Shown piece after piece: positions 1-14,197 of a stretch of 64,000 nt of DNA. The notes beneath the pieces were generated by a model. That model did no database searches. It was given only the letters and a program-made list of their open reading frames with translations, and was not told the DNA's origin. Origin of the DNA: Blakeslea trispora (Eukaryota; Mucoromycota; Mucoromycetes; Mucorales; Choanephoraceae); contig JAIWNE010000062.1 in assembly GCA_025331445.1 (NCBI GenBank), positions 1-64,000 on the forward strand, read 5' to 3'. Within the stretch, counting starts at the first letter, position 1, and each line of letters opens with the position of its first letter. Both the position numbers and the translations under genes were made by a program.

Positions 1-416
1 AGATAGGCTCAAGCTTTATTTCGAAAATGAGATAAAGAAGGGAGAGATAAGAGGGGGGGCAAAGAATAGTTTGACATTGTCATTTATCCATTTCCAAAAA
101 TATCTTCATAATTGCTGACAAACAACTAACTTGTCCATTTCTCTATTAGCATGTATTTGTTGGTGTGTGTGTGTGTATTCCTTTGCTTTTTTTTTTTACT
201 TTATTTTTCATTACTTTTTTTTTTATTGTTTTCGGTCAATTCATTTCCATTGTACTCTACCTCCTTATTTTATGATAGACCCAAGAAAGCGGTCGCATAA
301 CATTATCTAAAAATGGATATTTTTGCTTTTAAAGAAACAAAGGTTTTGATTGGCTGAAACAGAAAGTAAATTTTCGCTTCAATTTTTTTTCATGATTATT
401 CTCTTTCTATTGTCTA
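1..416. other. AT-rich non-coding DNA upstream of Iwr1
   Basis: No supportable gene. The stretch holds a short GT dinucleotide run near 163-175 and several T-tracts, and its right end must contain the promoter of the Iwr1 gene that starts at 417. No clear TATA box or named operator was recognised. Confidence 0.5.
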
Positions 417-1722
417 ATGTCGAATGCATCAGAGCAACTAACTATTTTACGTATTAAACGTAAAAGAACAGAAGAACCCTTGGAAGCCTTGTGTATGTTA
501 AATACAAAAGCCCTACTTTCTTCAACAGGCTAAGAAAATTATTCTCTGTTGAATAGTAATCCATCAAGAGAATGAGAAACGAGTCAAAAAGAATAATGAT
601 AAAGACAAGAATAAGCTGACAGGTAAATAAAAACAAAATACATTGGATTGATTACTTAACTATCTCAATAGTCTCTGTCACCGCTTTGCCTTCTATCTTT
701 CGTTTGGCCGAGACAGTAGAACAAAAGAGTTTCTCCAATTTGGACGAAGCAAAGAAATTGAGAGTAAGACATCTAGAAATAACGCGATGAAGTGTGCTTA
801 TGTAAGCAATTAGGATCGTATTTCTCGACGTATTCAACCTGGTATCAGTCGACCTCAGACACCTGTTTCGGTAGAAGAGCGAAAGAACCGATTGGTCAAG
901 GATCGGAAAGAGGCTTCCATGAGAGCAAGATATAGAGTTGTACTGGAAAATAGATCAAAAGCCTCAGAAGATGCACCACCTGTGTAAATACATAAATCAA
1001 GAGAAAGATGACATTGCATTTAATGCGTCTGTTTATAGTGTTCAGAGTTCTTCAGAAAAGGCAGCCAAAGACTTGTTCAACATGTATGAAGCTGTCAAGG
1101 ACGATAAAGCATCCAAGCAAGCCAAGTAAAGTAACACTGTTTCTTGAAGAGAGAGAAAATTGTCTTACTGATAGGATAGACACCGTATAGGTTATTTATG
1201 GATGATGACGAAGAAGATCCGGATGATATTATGTGTAACTTCATTCCTATGGTGAAGGAATATTTGACATGTAATGTAAACGGTCACTACCCTCTTCATT
1301 CTTTTAACACATTCAATAGTACAAGATAGACAGACTGAGAATCAAGAAGAAGAAGGAGATTATGTGTATGATGTTTACTATAGAGACAATGATCAACATG
1401 TCAATACATCCAACATTGGTTCACTTATTTGGTTTGATGAGACACAATCTGAGTATGTAGATGATGATTCAGACAGTGAATTAGGAGATGAACTGGACGA
1501 GGATTCAAATGGTAATTGACAACAATCTATATGTAAACAAGGAAACTTATTGTTATTTTAGCTGAAGATTATTATCAAAATGATTATCCTGAAGAAGAAG
1601 GAAGTGATGAATATGAAGATCGTAAGTGTTTATAGCCAATCAGACTTAACTATCATTCTAATGCTTTAGAAAAAGAATTTTATAATGATTTGTCAAGTGA
1701 AGATGATGACTATAGTTTGTAA
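417..1722 (+). CDS. IWR1: Iwr1-type RNA polymerase II nuclear import factor
   Basis: Eight exons give a 269-residue protein: 417-492, 672-763, 814-983, 1039-1125, 1191-1270, 1320-1511, 1562-1621 and 1670-1722; all junctions are GT-AG and the frame closes. The N-terminus carries the family opening LRIKRKRTEEPLEAL, followed by PSIFRLAETVE. The C-terminal third has the Iwr1 signatures CNFIPMVKEYLT, YVYDVYYRD and DEDSNAEDYYQNDYPEEE, then an acidic tail. In yeast, Iwr1 binds assembled Pol II in the cytoplasm and supplies the nuclear localisation signal. The start is the first ATG in frame before the conserved basic block. No exon except part of exon 4 is long enough to stand out as an ORF, so the gene is easily missed. 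Function is assigned from motif identity; the high intron density is directly seen. Confidence 0.9.
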
Positions 1723-1854
1723 AAAAAAAAAACGAAATATACTTTTTTTTTTATTTAAAATAAAAGAAAAATGACTATAATTACAAGAAGGAGTATAAGA
1801 TGAAGAACTAATATACATAAAGTGGATATAGGAAAAGAAAAGAAAAAAGAAAGA

Positions 1855-2925
1855 CTAAGATTGGTTGAAAAGAGTGATGTTCTTGATATGAGTGGGACCA
1901 ATACCACAACAACCACCCACTAAGACACGAGGACCATAAGTCTCGATACACTTGGACATCATGCAACCAAAAGCTTCTTCAGGTAACTTGCAGCTGGAAT
2001 CCCATTGTCTGGCAACAGCATTCCATTCTTCACCACCATCAGGGTAAGCCAGAAGTGCCTTTCCTTTGCCATTCACCTTGTTGAATTGATAGACTGTCTC
2101 AAACAGGGCTTCAACAAACTTGGGTTTAGTACAGTTGATACCCAAAGCGAAAATATTGTCTTCTTGTCCCAAGACTTCCAAGGCCTTCAATACAGGTGTG
2201 CCGTCTGCAATTTGATCTGAAGAACGACATTGGAAGGCAACAGCCACAGGAGGGAGAGGAGTAGACTGAACAACCTGTTGGATGGCTTGAACTTCAAGAA
2301 AGGAAGGAATGGTCTCGAATAAGACAATGTCTACTTGAGACTTGGCCAAGAAGATGGCTAAGCGTTCCTTGTGGAATTGAACCAATTGCTCGACTGTCTT
2401 GTCACCATAGTCACCGGTGTATTCGGAACCATTGGCCAAGACAGCACCATAACAACCAATTGAGAGGGCTACTAGACGAGGTTGTTTATCCTCAGGATGA
2501 GCTTGCTTGAACTCATCGCGTGCCTCTACGGCCAAGGCAACACTCTTATGCATCAGTTCAATGGCGTGTTCTTGAGTGTAACCAGCATTTAAAAAGCCTT
2601 GTAAAGATGCTTGATAAGAACAAGTGGTAGCTACATTGGCACCTACTTCATAATAAGACTTATGAACAGACTAGTTTTATAAGAAAAAAAAAAGTTAGGT
2701 GTATTGTATAGGACAAGGACGTTGTTTTCTTACCTTGATGGCTTCAGGATCATCTTGAATGCATTGAGCAGACCAAAGTTTACCTGATGTCATGTGATTA
2801 ATTTAGTAAGCAGATAGAACAATTACACAAAATTCCAGTAAATTACCTGATAAGTCTTTTCCAAAAGATCTTTCAAGTTCGGTAGCCAATCCACCATCGA
2901 GTATTAAAGGATAATCAAAAGCCAT
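1855..2925 (-). CDS. Homocysteine S-methyltransferase
   Basis: Three exons (2847-2925, 2734-2783, 1855-2670) give 314 residues, about the usual length for the Mht1/Sam4 family. It should transfer a methyl group from S-methylmethionine or S-adenosylmethionine to homocysteine to make methionine in the cytosol. The N-terminus reads LDGGLATELE, the start of the homocysteine-binding barrel. The zinc-binding cysteines are in place: Cys223 in GINCTKPK and Cys297-Cys298 in GGCCGIGPTH. Exon junctions fall inside DLSG|KLWSAQ and after EAIK, and both introns are under 65 nt. The gene is convergent with Iwr1, with 132 bp between the stop codons. Which methyl donor is preferred cannot be read from the sequence. 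Confidence 0.93.
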
Positions 2926-3786
2926 GATCTATTTCTGAGAAGAAGAGTAAGAGAGAAAAAAAAGAGATGAGAGATGAAGAAAGCTTAAATGAAACAAAGA
3001 TTCTAAAACAGATTGAATTTTGATTGGCCAAGTAGTAATCTAATCTAAGTGATTAGGCAATCAAGTTGCAAAGATTAAATCTCAGACACCAGTTTTATTG
3101 GACAGGAAAAGTTGATGTTGATGCAATTTTATTTTGGTAGTTTTTGTCTAAGCCAATTAAAATGTATTTACATCGAAATGATCTCTTTTTTTCTTTGTTT
3201 AGCAATAAAATACGCTATTCTTCTTTTATTTATTTATTTTCAAGTCCATTTGCTTATCATATCAAAATGAGACGGAGAGAAAAGCAGTGATATATAAAAT
3301 GCCTGATGGATTATTCAGTACGCACCATCCCCCCCCTCCTCCTCTCCCATTTTAGTCTGTTTTGTTGTTATGTGCGCCAAGGATTCTTCAATAAAGCTTG
3401 TAGTTTCTTGAGGGGGAGAGAAATACACAAAGGCTACTCCTACATTAGATCTCAATATTATTTAATGATTTAAGCTGTCATCAAATTCAAAAGGCATAAA
3501 AAAAAGATTTTCTGTTCACATTTGATTCCAGAATTCCGGCATGCTATTTCTTTTTTTTATATTTTATCACTATAAAGGATTTCCAACTCTTATATTGAGT
3601 AGAATTTAACAGAACAATGGAAACAGACAATAAATTCTTTGGATAAAGGCTATTTAACTATAAGGAACTAATAGAGCCAATGGGTCTTTATAAAGCTGAT
3701 AGGACCTTCTTTTTTTATTAATGGGAAAAATTGTTTAAATGAAAAAAAGTGCAGTGCTTATTGAGGACATACAAGAGTTGGATTGT
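2926..3786. other. Intergenic DNA with C-rich tract
   Basis: Upstream region of the homocysteine methyltransferase. It contains a pyrimidine-rich tract of C and T runs near 3325-3350 and AT-rich sequence elsewhere. No ORF or RNA gene could be supported. Confidence 0.4.
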
Positions 3787-3936
3787 TTAGTGCATTCTTC
3801 TTCCTCTTCCTCTTCCTCTTCTATGATCGCCACGACCACCATGACCGCTATGACCGCTATGACCGCTATGACCAGATTCAGCATTTTTGTTTCTCTTCTT
3901 TAAGACTTTTCTGACTATCAGGAAAATACACGCCAT
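3787..3936 (-). CDS. Possible 49-residue basic Gly/His/Arg-rich peptide
   Basis: A short ATG-to-TAA frame (ATG at 3934-3936) encodes a hydrophobic start (MACIFLIV), a basic stretch, then four GHS/GHG units and an arginine/glycine tail ending RRGRGRGRRMH. No family is recognised. The repeat comes from a 9-bp tandem unit on the plus strand (about 3838-3872), so it may be only a translated microsatellite. It could also be the last exon of a larger minus-strand gene, but no convincing upstream exon was found. Reported because it is too short for ordinary ORF lists. Confidence 0.2.
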   Translation of the reverse strand: MACIFLIVRKVLKKRNKNAESGHSGHSGHSGHGGRGDHRRGRGRGRRMH

Positions 3937-6818
3937 TTTCAAATAAAAGCAATGTTGTAACGATAGGTGTTGATTAAAGATGTTTTGAAATAGCTTTATG
4001 TCTTTATATACAAAATCGTGAATCTGCTTAGCTTGTTTGAATGTCTTTGAGATATAAAAAAGAAACCTTCCTTACTATATCTAGATGTGAAGGAGTCTAT
4101 CCTGTTTTTGCAGTGTACGTTATTTCGTTCCACGATATAAATGACCTACGCCTACAACTCTTGGTGAAGATATTTTCCTCAATAGGCTGATAACCTTGGT
4201 CTAAATCTCTGCTCGTGTTTGTTCAAAAGTGAGCTGAATAAATCTTGAGTGTGTTTGGAAACAATAGTGCTTATATGATCTAATAGGTCTTCTTTTGTTC
4301 GGCAAAGATTCACCCTTCTAACAACTGTATCAACTGACGAGCCTTATCGTTTTATTTATTGATTTATTCTAGTTAGATTGCTTTTCCTATTTTAGCTTTA
4401 TTTCGCCTTATTTCTCTCTCTCTCTTTTGCTTTTATGTTTAGCCTTTCTTTTGCACTGCCACTCCTTCCAAAAACATTCTTTCTTACACTGTTTCTAGAT
4501 ATCATTCGCTCACAAAAAGGAAAATAGATAGATTTTGTTCAAAATAGGAAAATGATCACCGCTTATTCATTATGAGCAAATTCAATTAAAAAAAAAACTA
4601 GATTGACGTTTCGGTCAATCAGTATTCAAAGCTTGATGAAGTGTTAATGCAGACCTCAAAATTTTCGATTTAGTCATGCTTTAAGACATTCAACCCATGC
4701 TATTTAAGCATAGCCCAAAGAAACAAAATTTAGGTAAAATTCAAGTTTATTATAAAAAGGAATTAGATATATTTACAATGGTAGGGTATCTAAAAGAATG
4801 AAAAGTTAGTTAAAGTCGAATCAAATAAAGCATATTTTTTTTCATAATTTGTAACTGCAAGTCAGATATCAAAGTAACACTTTTTCGGTCATGAAAGAGC
4901 TCCGTGTTAGCATGGAATGTATTGTGCTCATCACACAAAGCAGTGTACAAAATAATCCAAAAAGAAAGAAATCTCTGAAACTTACCATTTAAAAAGACAT
5001 GATCATCACATCAAAAGAAAAAAAAAAGAAGGCAAATACAGACAAGACTTTTTTTTTATTTCAATGTGACACAATTTAAAACGAAATATAATCACTATAA
5101 AGAAATAGAAATAAGTATAAAGTACATTAACAAATTAAATAAACGCGTCAAGAGATTTGTTATTTCTTTGCTTTACTTCCAATTCAGAAAAAAGGGTTTG
5201 AGCTGCATGTTTTATCGACATGTATACATTTCCGCCTGGGGCGGCAAAGCATTCATCATGGATGGACCGTTTTCGTTCCATCAAGTAAAGCAAGAAATAC
5301 TCAAGCACTCTATTTTGTACGCGTCTATTGTAGACATTGATATTTACCTTTTAATTGTGACAAAGATGAAAAGAAAAAAAATGTCAAAAGACTAAAAAAA
5401 TTTTACTTATTTATTGATTTTGAAAGAAAAATTTTTTACTCATACCTTAAGAGGCTTATAAAGAAGCATTCTAAACTCAGATAACAATGACTGTAAGGCT
5501 AGAATATCTTGGCTACAGCACAATCACCTGTATAAACATGACAAACAGATATAATTGTGCTTTTTGAGGCAATGAAAATTGACTTAGGATAAGAAATAAG
5601 ATGAGAAGAAAGTACTAGCTTACAAAGAAATCACTGTCTTTGATGCTTGTGTGCTCAACACCTCAGAAAAAAAAGTAAAAACTGTCACTAACATCAACAA
5701 CTTCATTTCCGCTAACTGAACCTTGGTCAAATATTTGCTTTCAAATACACTAGTAGTATTATACTTATCTTGAGTTCGCAACTCGACCTGCAATGATCAA
5801 AGCCGCAAAACTTCTTTTAAACGGACATTGCCTTGAAGCACTCTTATTTGTTCTTTTTAGTTTGAAGGATAACTAGAGATAGTGCAACTTACAGATTTCT
5901 GGAGAGAGAGAGAGAGAGAGTAGTCAAGCTATCAACCAGGATGCTTAAACGTTTTTCTCTTTGGGATGTTCATAATTGGTCTTTTAAGGAAAGAGCAACA
6001 TCAGATATGTTCTTGTATTATTCGAAAACTGTTTCCTAAGTTGTACAATTTGCGCTGTCAAAAACGAATGGAAAGACCAGATGCTTTTCTCAAATAAAAG
6101 CTCTTGGTAATTCAGCACAATTGATGTAGTTCGATGATCTTCGTGAATTTTCTTGCTTAAAGTAAATAAATTCTCAAGCGATACAATGAGCAAATAAATC
6201 ATGGCTCACTTGTAGCATAAGATGAAAGCTGATTATTCTTTTATTAAACTCGATACTAGTTATAAAGATGACTTCTTTGATAAGTGAACAAGTTTATCAG
6301 TATTGTATGACAAGCCAATATCACAACTATACACTATCTCCTTTGATTCGAACTGCGTAATGTTTGTAGTACAGTTCATGCAGAGCAGAAACACAGTAGC
6401 AACTTCAATTTAAATAGTACCATATAAATTCCTTTTCTTATTTTTTTGTGGCCAATCGTCTACAAATTATATAAAATGAGTTGATAAAATAAATAACCAA
6501 TAGCCTCTCATCGCTTCTTCTTTTTAGGGGAACATTGTGATGTTGTGTGTCCACAAATCAAGAGATCAACAAAGGCTATGTTTTCGTTTGTTTAATTTGT
6601 GCGCTTAAAAGAGTCCCATTTTCTGATTTGGATGTAAAATACAATTGACACATATCGCTTGTACCGTTTTGCATACAGTGCAAAAAAAAAAGGCAAACTT
6701 TTTTGGTTTTTTTATTATCGTTAAACATTTCTTTATAAGAAAAAAAGAAAAAGAAAAGGAAAGACAGCAAAACAGATACAAATAGAAAACAGAGTGCAAA
6801 TTTTAATATTCGAGAAAG
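3937..6818. other. Long AT-rich intergenic region
   Basis: Nearly 2.9 kb without a supportable gene. It has a short (GA)n run near 5902-5921 and many A/T homopolymers. The longest plus-strand frame (5066-5395) has no recognisable domain and an AT-driven, lysine- and isoleucine-rich composition, so it was not called. The right end should hold the 3' UTR of the WOPR gene. Confidence 0.4.
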
Positions 6819-8805
6819 TTACTTCAGCATCAGAGGTTCCATTCCAGTTTCTGGATTTAGCTGAGACTCGTCATACGTTGATGAAGTTTGTGGATAAACC
6901 ACTCCATTCCTAAACATAGGATGGATGGTGTCGATAGAAGCAGAAGAGTGGGTATTGTTTAAAGGGCGATGGATTTGTTGTCGCTGAATATAATAATTAC
7001 CACCATAAGTGTTAAAGCTGTGATCTTGTTGCTGTGCTTGCAATTGTGGTGGCTGTGTTTGTGGTGGTTGCGATGTTGGCTCATGATGCAGGGAATCAGG
7101 TTCGCTTGGAATAGAGGGTAACTTAGAACCATCAAAGGAGGGTCGATGATGTGTAGATGTATTGGTGGTTGAAACGTTACTAGCAGGATAGTTCGGATAG
7201 CTAGGGGCTGCATTTGCCATCCCTATTGTTTGGAACAATTGCTGAGGACTAGCATTATCTTCGCCAGTTGCTTTTACAACGCTAGCATTTAATGGGTGGA
7301 CAGGATTAAGGAGCTGACCAATATGGGAGCTAGATGAATTGGCTGAATCGGTCATCTCAATATTCTCTGGCTTCATGCGATGATCATTTCCATATATGTT
7401 TACTTCTGACATCATGTGTGGATGAACAGAGTGTGCAGCTCGACCCTCCAGATTTGAACTTGCCATATCAAAGCTATCGCGATGAGTGTTGAACCGAGGA
7501 AGAGAGTTGGATGAGTTAGATGGCACAGGATAAGGACGTGGCTGACAAAACGATTGTCGAACAGGCGATAGTATAGGTGTGTTAGGAGAAGAGGTCATGC
7601 TTGAAGGTGAAGGTAAGGGAGGAAAGCCATTACTGTTGGTGTTGTTACTACTGGTGTTAGTATTGTGATTGCTATTTCCATTACTGTAGATTGAAGGCAT
7701 GGCTTGACTACTATAGTAAGCAAAGTTATTGTTGCCAGACAATTTGCTAGAGTTATCATCCACATCAATTCTTTGAGAAAAGGAGGAAGAATACATCAAG
7801 TTCTGCTGGTTGGGATTCATCTCGGGTCGAACCATGGTAGACAGATTAGCATGAGCCTGGTAAGAATTTGAGTTACGAAGAGAACCCATTGACATGCTTC
7901 GAAAAGGATGTATACGCCTGTCTGTGACATAAGGACTAGACATAGACTCTACAGGGCTGATAGAGCTGTTCAAGTTGGCCGACATGTTGGCCTCGTTTTG
8001 GTCAAATGGAGGTTCTACCATGGGTGGAATTCTAAAGTTTTGCTTTACAAGCAGATCGGGAGATATTTCTAGGCTAGCCAACTCGGGTACAGAAGAAGGG
8101 GTGCGAAGTTGGTTATTAATAATGTCGCTTGGCAGATAGTATGAAATCAAGTGTTGAGCTACACCATTGACGATAATAGACATAGTCTTCTTGATAAGAC
8201 CATCTTTGCGAAAGCGATAGGAATCAGAAAGACTGCCGACTAACCGGCGTTCACGGTTGCGGTCTGTTGGTGTAGCATTTATTGCTGTTTGATCTGCACT
8301 GTAGCTTCGTTGTCTGGAATCGTTTGAGGATGCATTTGAAATCGACAGCTTCTTTTCACCCGGTGCTCGTTTGTCCAATTCACGATAGATCAAGAAGTTG
8401 CCCAAGATACGCGAAGGACTCCAAACAAGTCCATCTGTCCATCGTTTTATGCCTATGATGAATGTCAAAATTGTAAATAACTATAAATAAACCATTAATT
8501 GATTCCCCCCTCCCCCTTTTTTTTTTTTAATTGATGTTCAGATGTGTTGTTTTTGATTTACGGCCGCCACAACGTCCGAAAACAAAATCCCTCTTATCGC
8601 TCCGCTTTCTTGCTTACACACACGCAACACTATATTTACCTGATTCCCGCTCATCAAAAACGAAAATTGAACCAGACCGTATCATGCGCCTTTCTTTCTC
8701 TTGCAATCTTCTATGAACTCTAGGTATCAAACCTCTTCTACATCCTTCGAAAATGAGCAACACATCTTGAGTTGTTTCGACGTAGCCATGAAATGTTTCT
8801 GCCAT
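6819..8805 (-). CDS. WOPR-domain (Gti1/Pac2 family) transcription regulator
   Basis: Two exons (8640-8805, 6819-8452) give 599 residues. The family includes Wor1, Ryp1, Sge1, Gti1 and Pac2, sequence-specific DNA-binding master regulators of morphology, conidiation or sugar metabolism. WOPR box a spans residues 3-90: GYVETTQDVLLIFEGCRRG, then SGSIFVFDERESGIKRW joined exactly across the intron to TDGLVWSPSRILGNFLIYRE. Box b is at about 139-175 (DGLIKKTMSIIVNGVAQHL, ending LRTP). The remaining 420 residues are low-complexity, rich in Asn, Ser, Pro, Gln and His, as is usual for the activation regions of this family. The start MAETFHGY is chosen because it sits directly before box a. Target genes cannot be inferred. 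Confidence 0.93.
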
Positions 8806-9755
8806 TTTTTTTAGAAAATAATCAATTATGCTATAAAGCAAGTGAGTACAAAAATTCAAGACATAAACAAAGACTTCCAACCTTGTTTATGCTCTTCTCT
8901 TTGTCTTTGCTCTCTCTCTCCCTTTTTATGTTGCTTTTTTTACTGATATGCGTAAAATAAATAAATACAAAATAGAAAAAGAAAATGCAACAAAATAAGA
9001 AAAGAAAAGAAGAAAAAAAAAGGGAATAAAAAAATAAAAATAAAATAAAAAAGAAATTCGGTTGCACACACGTTGGAATAAAATAACTTGTCGGTTTAAA
9101 AAAACCCCGTTCAAGAAGAGAGGGAAGCAAAAAAAAAGTGATATTTGGTGCACCTACTGAAGTGCCCTTAAAACATGCAGAAAATACAAACTTTAACTCC
9201 AACAACTGATAAAATGACCAACAAACGCCTTTTGCCATATTTTTTTTTTGCTTCTACTGTCTGAGCTCAACTGGGCGCAGGGGTTGGTCGTGGGGCAAGC
9301 TGAACACACGATGCTGAGTTTTAAAGATTGATCTAAGCAGCAATAATGCTGATACGATGTTGTACGTCAGGATTGGGTATTGCTCTAGATATTGTGTGAA
9401 GATGTTGTGTGATCCGATTAAGAATATAATATAATATCTGTCATTATTCACATCCTGTTTGGTGCGACTCATCTGTGTACAAACCGAAAAATATGCAGGC
9501 ACTTCATTTGCTATAAATGTCGCACAGACCATGTATCTATTTCTACATTTCTTTTTTGGATATGCAGAATATTGAAATTTATTTAAAATACAATTTGGTT
9601 GTTTAAACAAAACAGAGACGATAAGGCTGGAAGTAATTAACAAATGAGTTCAAGTTAAAGGGCAAATAAAAAAAAAAGGGCAAACGAAAAGAGAATAGGG
9701 AAGTTGAATTTTGATTTCTTATAATATCTAAATACACAGATTTTTTTCATGCATT
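8806..9755. other. Intergenic region between WOPR gene and Hsp60
   Basis: Promoter side of the WOPR gene and 3' side of Hsp60. It contains long A-rich and pyrimidine-rich runs (8900-9060) that generate phenylalanine-rich minus-strand frames. None has a recognisable domain or a convincing start, so no gene is called. Confidence 0.45.
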
Positions 9756-12360
<2,605 letters not shown>

Positions 12361-13215
12361 ATGAATTCACCAAATTCATACGCAAAATTGGACAGTTATG
12401 ATCAAGCGCAGGAATTGGAAAAGAACTTTTGCAAAGACTTTACTTGCTGTGGACTACGGCTGATAAATTTGCATATGCTACTAGAACATTATGAAGAGAT
12501 TCATTCTTCACAAAACAATCCTGCTGATGAAGAAGAACGCAAAAATCCTATGATTCATTTCGACAAGAACTCAATTTGGCCATTTGAGACCTATCGACCT
12601 ACAACTAAAGAACACCTAACGAGCCTTGATTTAAACATGCTTGAAAACGCTCAAAAGTATGCATCGCTCCAAAAAATACAGACATTAAATAATATGTTTG
12701 ATGAACCAGACATGCTTAATATGAGCTCAAACGAACTTGTTGATGCTTATCCAACTAAACCATTAGACTCGCCCCAATCATTTGTCTCAGCTGCATCTGT
12801 ATTTCCAGAATGTAATGATAAAAAAGATAGTGGTGGTGGTGGTGGCAGTAGTAGGAATAGCATAAGTAGTGCAGGCAACAATACGAAGAGCAGTGCTACG
12901 ACAGAAGATGAGCTAGCAGATAGACCTTATCGATGTCACGTTACAGACTGCGATAAAGCTTACAAGAACGCCAATGGACTAAAATATCATAGGCTACATG
13001 GCCATTGTACATTTGGAGAGAATGGCGATTTGCTGGATGAAAATAAGCCATATGTTTGTTCTCTTGAACACTGCAGAAAACGTTACAAGAACATGAACGG
13101 CTTAAAATATCATATGCGGCACACCCATTCTGCACAGCCTGAAATAAAACAAGAAACAACCAATCCACATAGTCTTAAAAGAAAGCTTTCTGCATCTCCA
13201 GATATTTTGAATTAA
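12361..13215 (+). CDS. Sfp1-like C2H2 zinc-finger transcription factor
   Basis: A single exon encodes 284 residues. Two C-terminal C2H2 fingers have the distinctive Sfp1 form: CHVTDCDKAYKNANGLKYH at about residues 192-217 and CSLEHCRKRYKNMNGLKYH at about 231-256. The N-terminus (residues 24-49, FCKDFTCCGLRLINLHMLLE) matches the degenerate first finger seen in this family. In yeast, Sfp1 drives ribosomal protein and ribosome-biogenesis genes under TOR and PKA control. This protein is much shorter than yeast Sfp1 (683 residues), with a glycine/serine-rich linker near residues 158-180, so whether the regulatory role is the same is inference. It is transcribed divergently from Hsp60. The ATG is the first in frame and follows an AT-rich leader. 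Confidence 0.85.
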   Translation: MNSPNSYAKLDSYDQAQELEKNFCKDFTCCGLRLINLHMLLEHYEEIHSSQNNPADEEERKNPMIHFDKNSIWPFETYRPTTKEHLTSLDLNMLENAQKYASLQKIQTLNNMFDEPDMLNMSSNELVDAYPTKPLDSPQSFVSAASVFPECNDKKDSGGGGGSSRNSISSAGNNTKSSATTEDELADRPYRCHVTDCDKAYKNANGLKYHRLHGHCTFGENGDLLDENKPYVCSLEHCRKRYKNMNGLKYHMRHTHSAQPEIKQETTNPHSLKRKLSASPDILN

Positions 13216-13524
13216 TCAACCAATTTGATACATTGTAAATAGCATCATGTACATATCTCCTTACATATCAATCATTGTAACAATAAAGAAAAAACACGAG
13301 CATATAGAAACAAAGAGCAGAAAGACCTGATTGCTTTAAGGAGAACAAAGAAAGGTAGAGATAATTTACAGTGCTTCAGGGCATTGTTGAGCTCAAATGA
13401 GAGTCTCATTGACAAAGCCATACAGGATATTGTCCTTTTAATTTAGCTTAAGACAAATGCACATTTTAAATACCGCATTTTATTATAGTCTTTCGCATTT
13501 TTCTTAGTTAGCATATACCACACG
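13216..13524. other. Short intergenic region
   Basis: About 310 bp between two plus-strand genes. It contains an AT-rich probable 3' end of the Sfp1-like gene (AATAAA at about 13281-13286) and the promoter of the UCH37 gene. Nothing else was recognised. Confidence 0.4.
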
Positions 13525-14149
13525 ATGACTACTTCAGAATTCTCCAAGAAGATAGAGAGTAATGAGAAATGGGGACTTATTTCTTCTGATCCTGGTATGT
13601 CATCGATTCTCTATATTATGGTTGCAAACCAGCCGACACTTATTCTAATAGCCGTATTCGACGACATGATTCAACAGTATGGTGTCAAGGATACAATAGT
13701 ACAAGAAGTCTTAACGCTTGACTTTGAAGATCTAGAGAAAAACGGGTAGATCATGAACTTTGTCGGCAGTGCTTAATCTAACTTGCTTGATAGACCTGTT
13801 CATGGCCTGATATTTATTTCGCGGTATATAGAAGAAGAGCTACCGCCTGACTTCGAGAAAGTCGATCCCGATGCTGAAAAAGTAGTGTTTACTGCTCAGG
13901 TAAACAAAGAAAACATAAGCTGAGGAGAAAAGAAATATGGCATAGTGCACTTTACGTCATTTTTTTAGCAGTTTTAACATGCGTATCCTTATTGCTATTT
14001 TGTTTGGATTGTATAGGTAGTGACAAATGTATGCGGTACTTTGGCTTTGCTTGCTGTCCTGTTTAATGCTGATATCCAGCGAGGAGAAATTCTGAATAAT
14101 TTCTTGGAGTTCACTAAAGGATTCTCGCCAGTAGTAAGTTATAACATAT

Positions 14150-14197
<48 letters not shown>

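Noticed and set aside
4601..4620. Small hairpin GATTGAC-loop-GTCAATC
   Set aside because: A 7-bp stem in AT-rich DNA is expected by chance and no gene end is nearby.
5066..5395. 109-residue plus-strand frame
   Set aside because: Low-complexity Lys/Ile-rich composition set by AT-rich DNA, no recognisable domain, no promoter or splice context.
6330..6360. GATTCGAAC sequence resembling a tRNA T-loop on the minus strand
   Set aside because: The flanking bases do not form a 5-bp T stem, and no acceptor, D or anticodon arms could be found.
8831..9238. Phe-rich minus-strand frames between the WOPR gene and Hsp60
   Set aside because: They translate A-rich homopolymer tracts, start at non-ATG codons or lack context, and have no domain.
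9254..9643. 129-residue minus-strand frame
   Set aside because: No recognised motif; lies in the likely 3' region of Hsp60.
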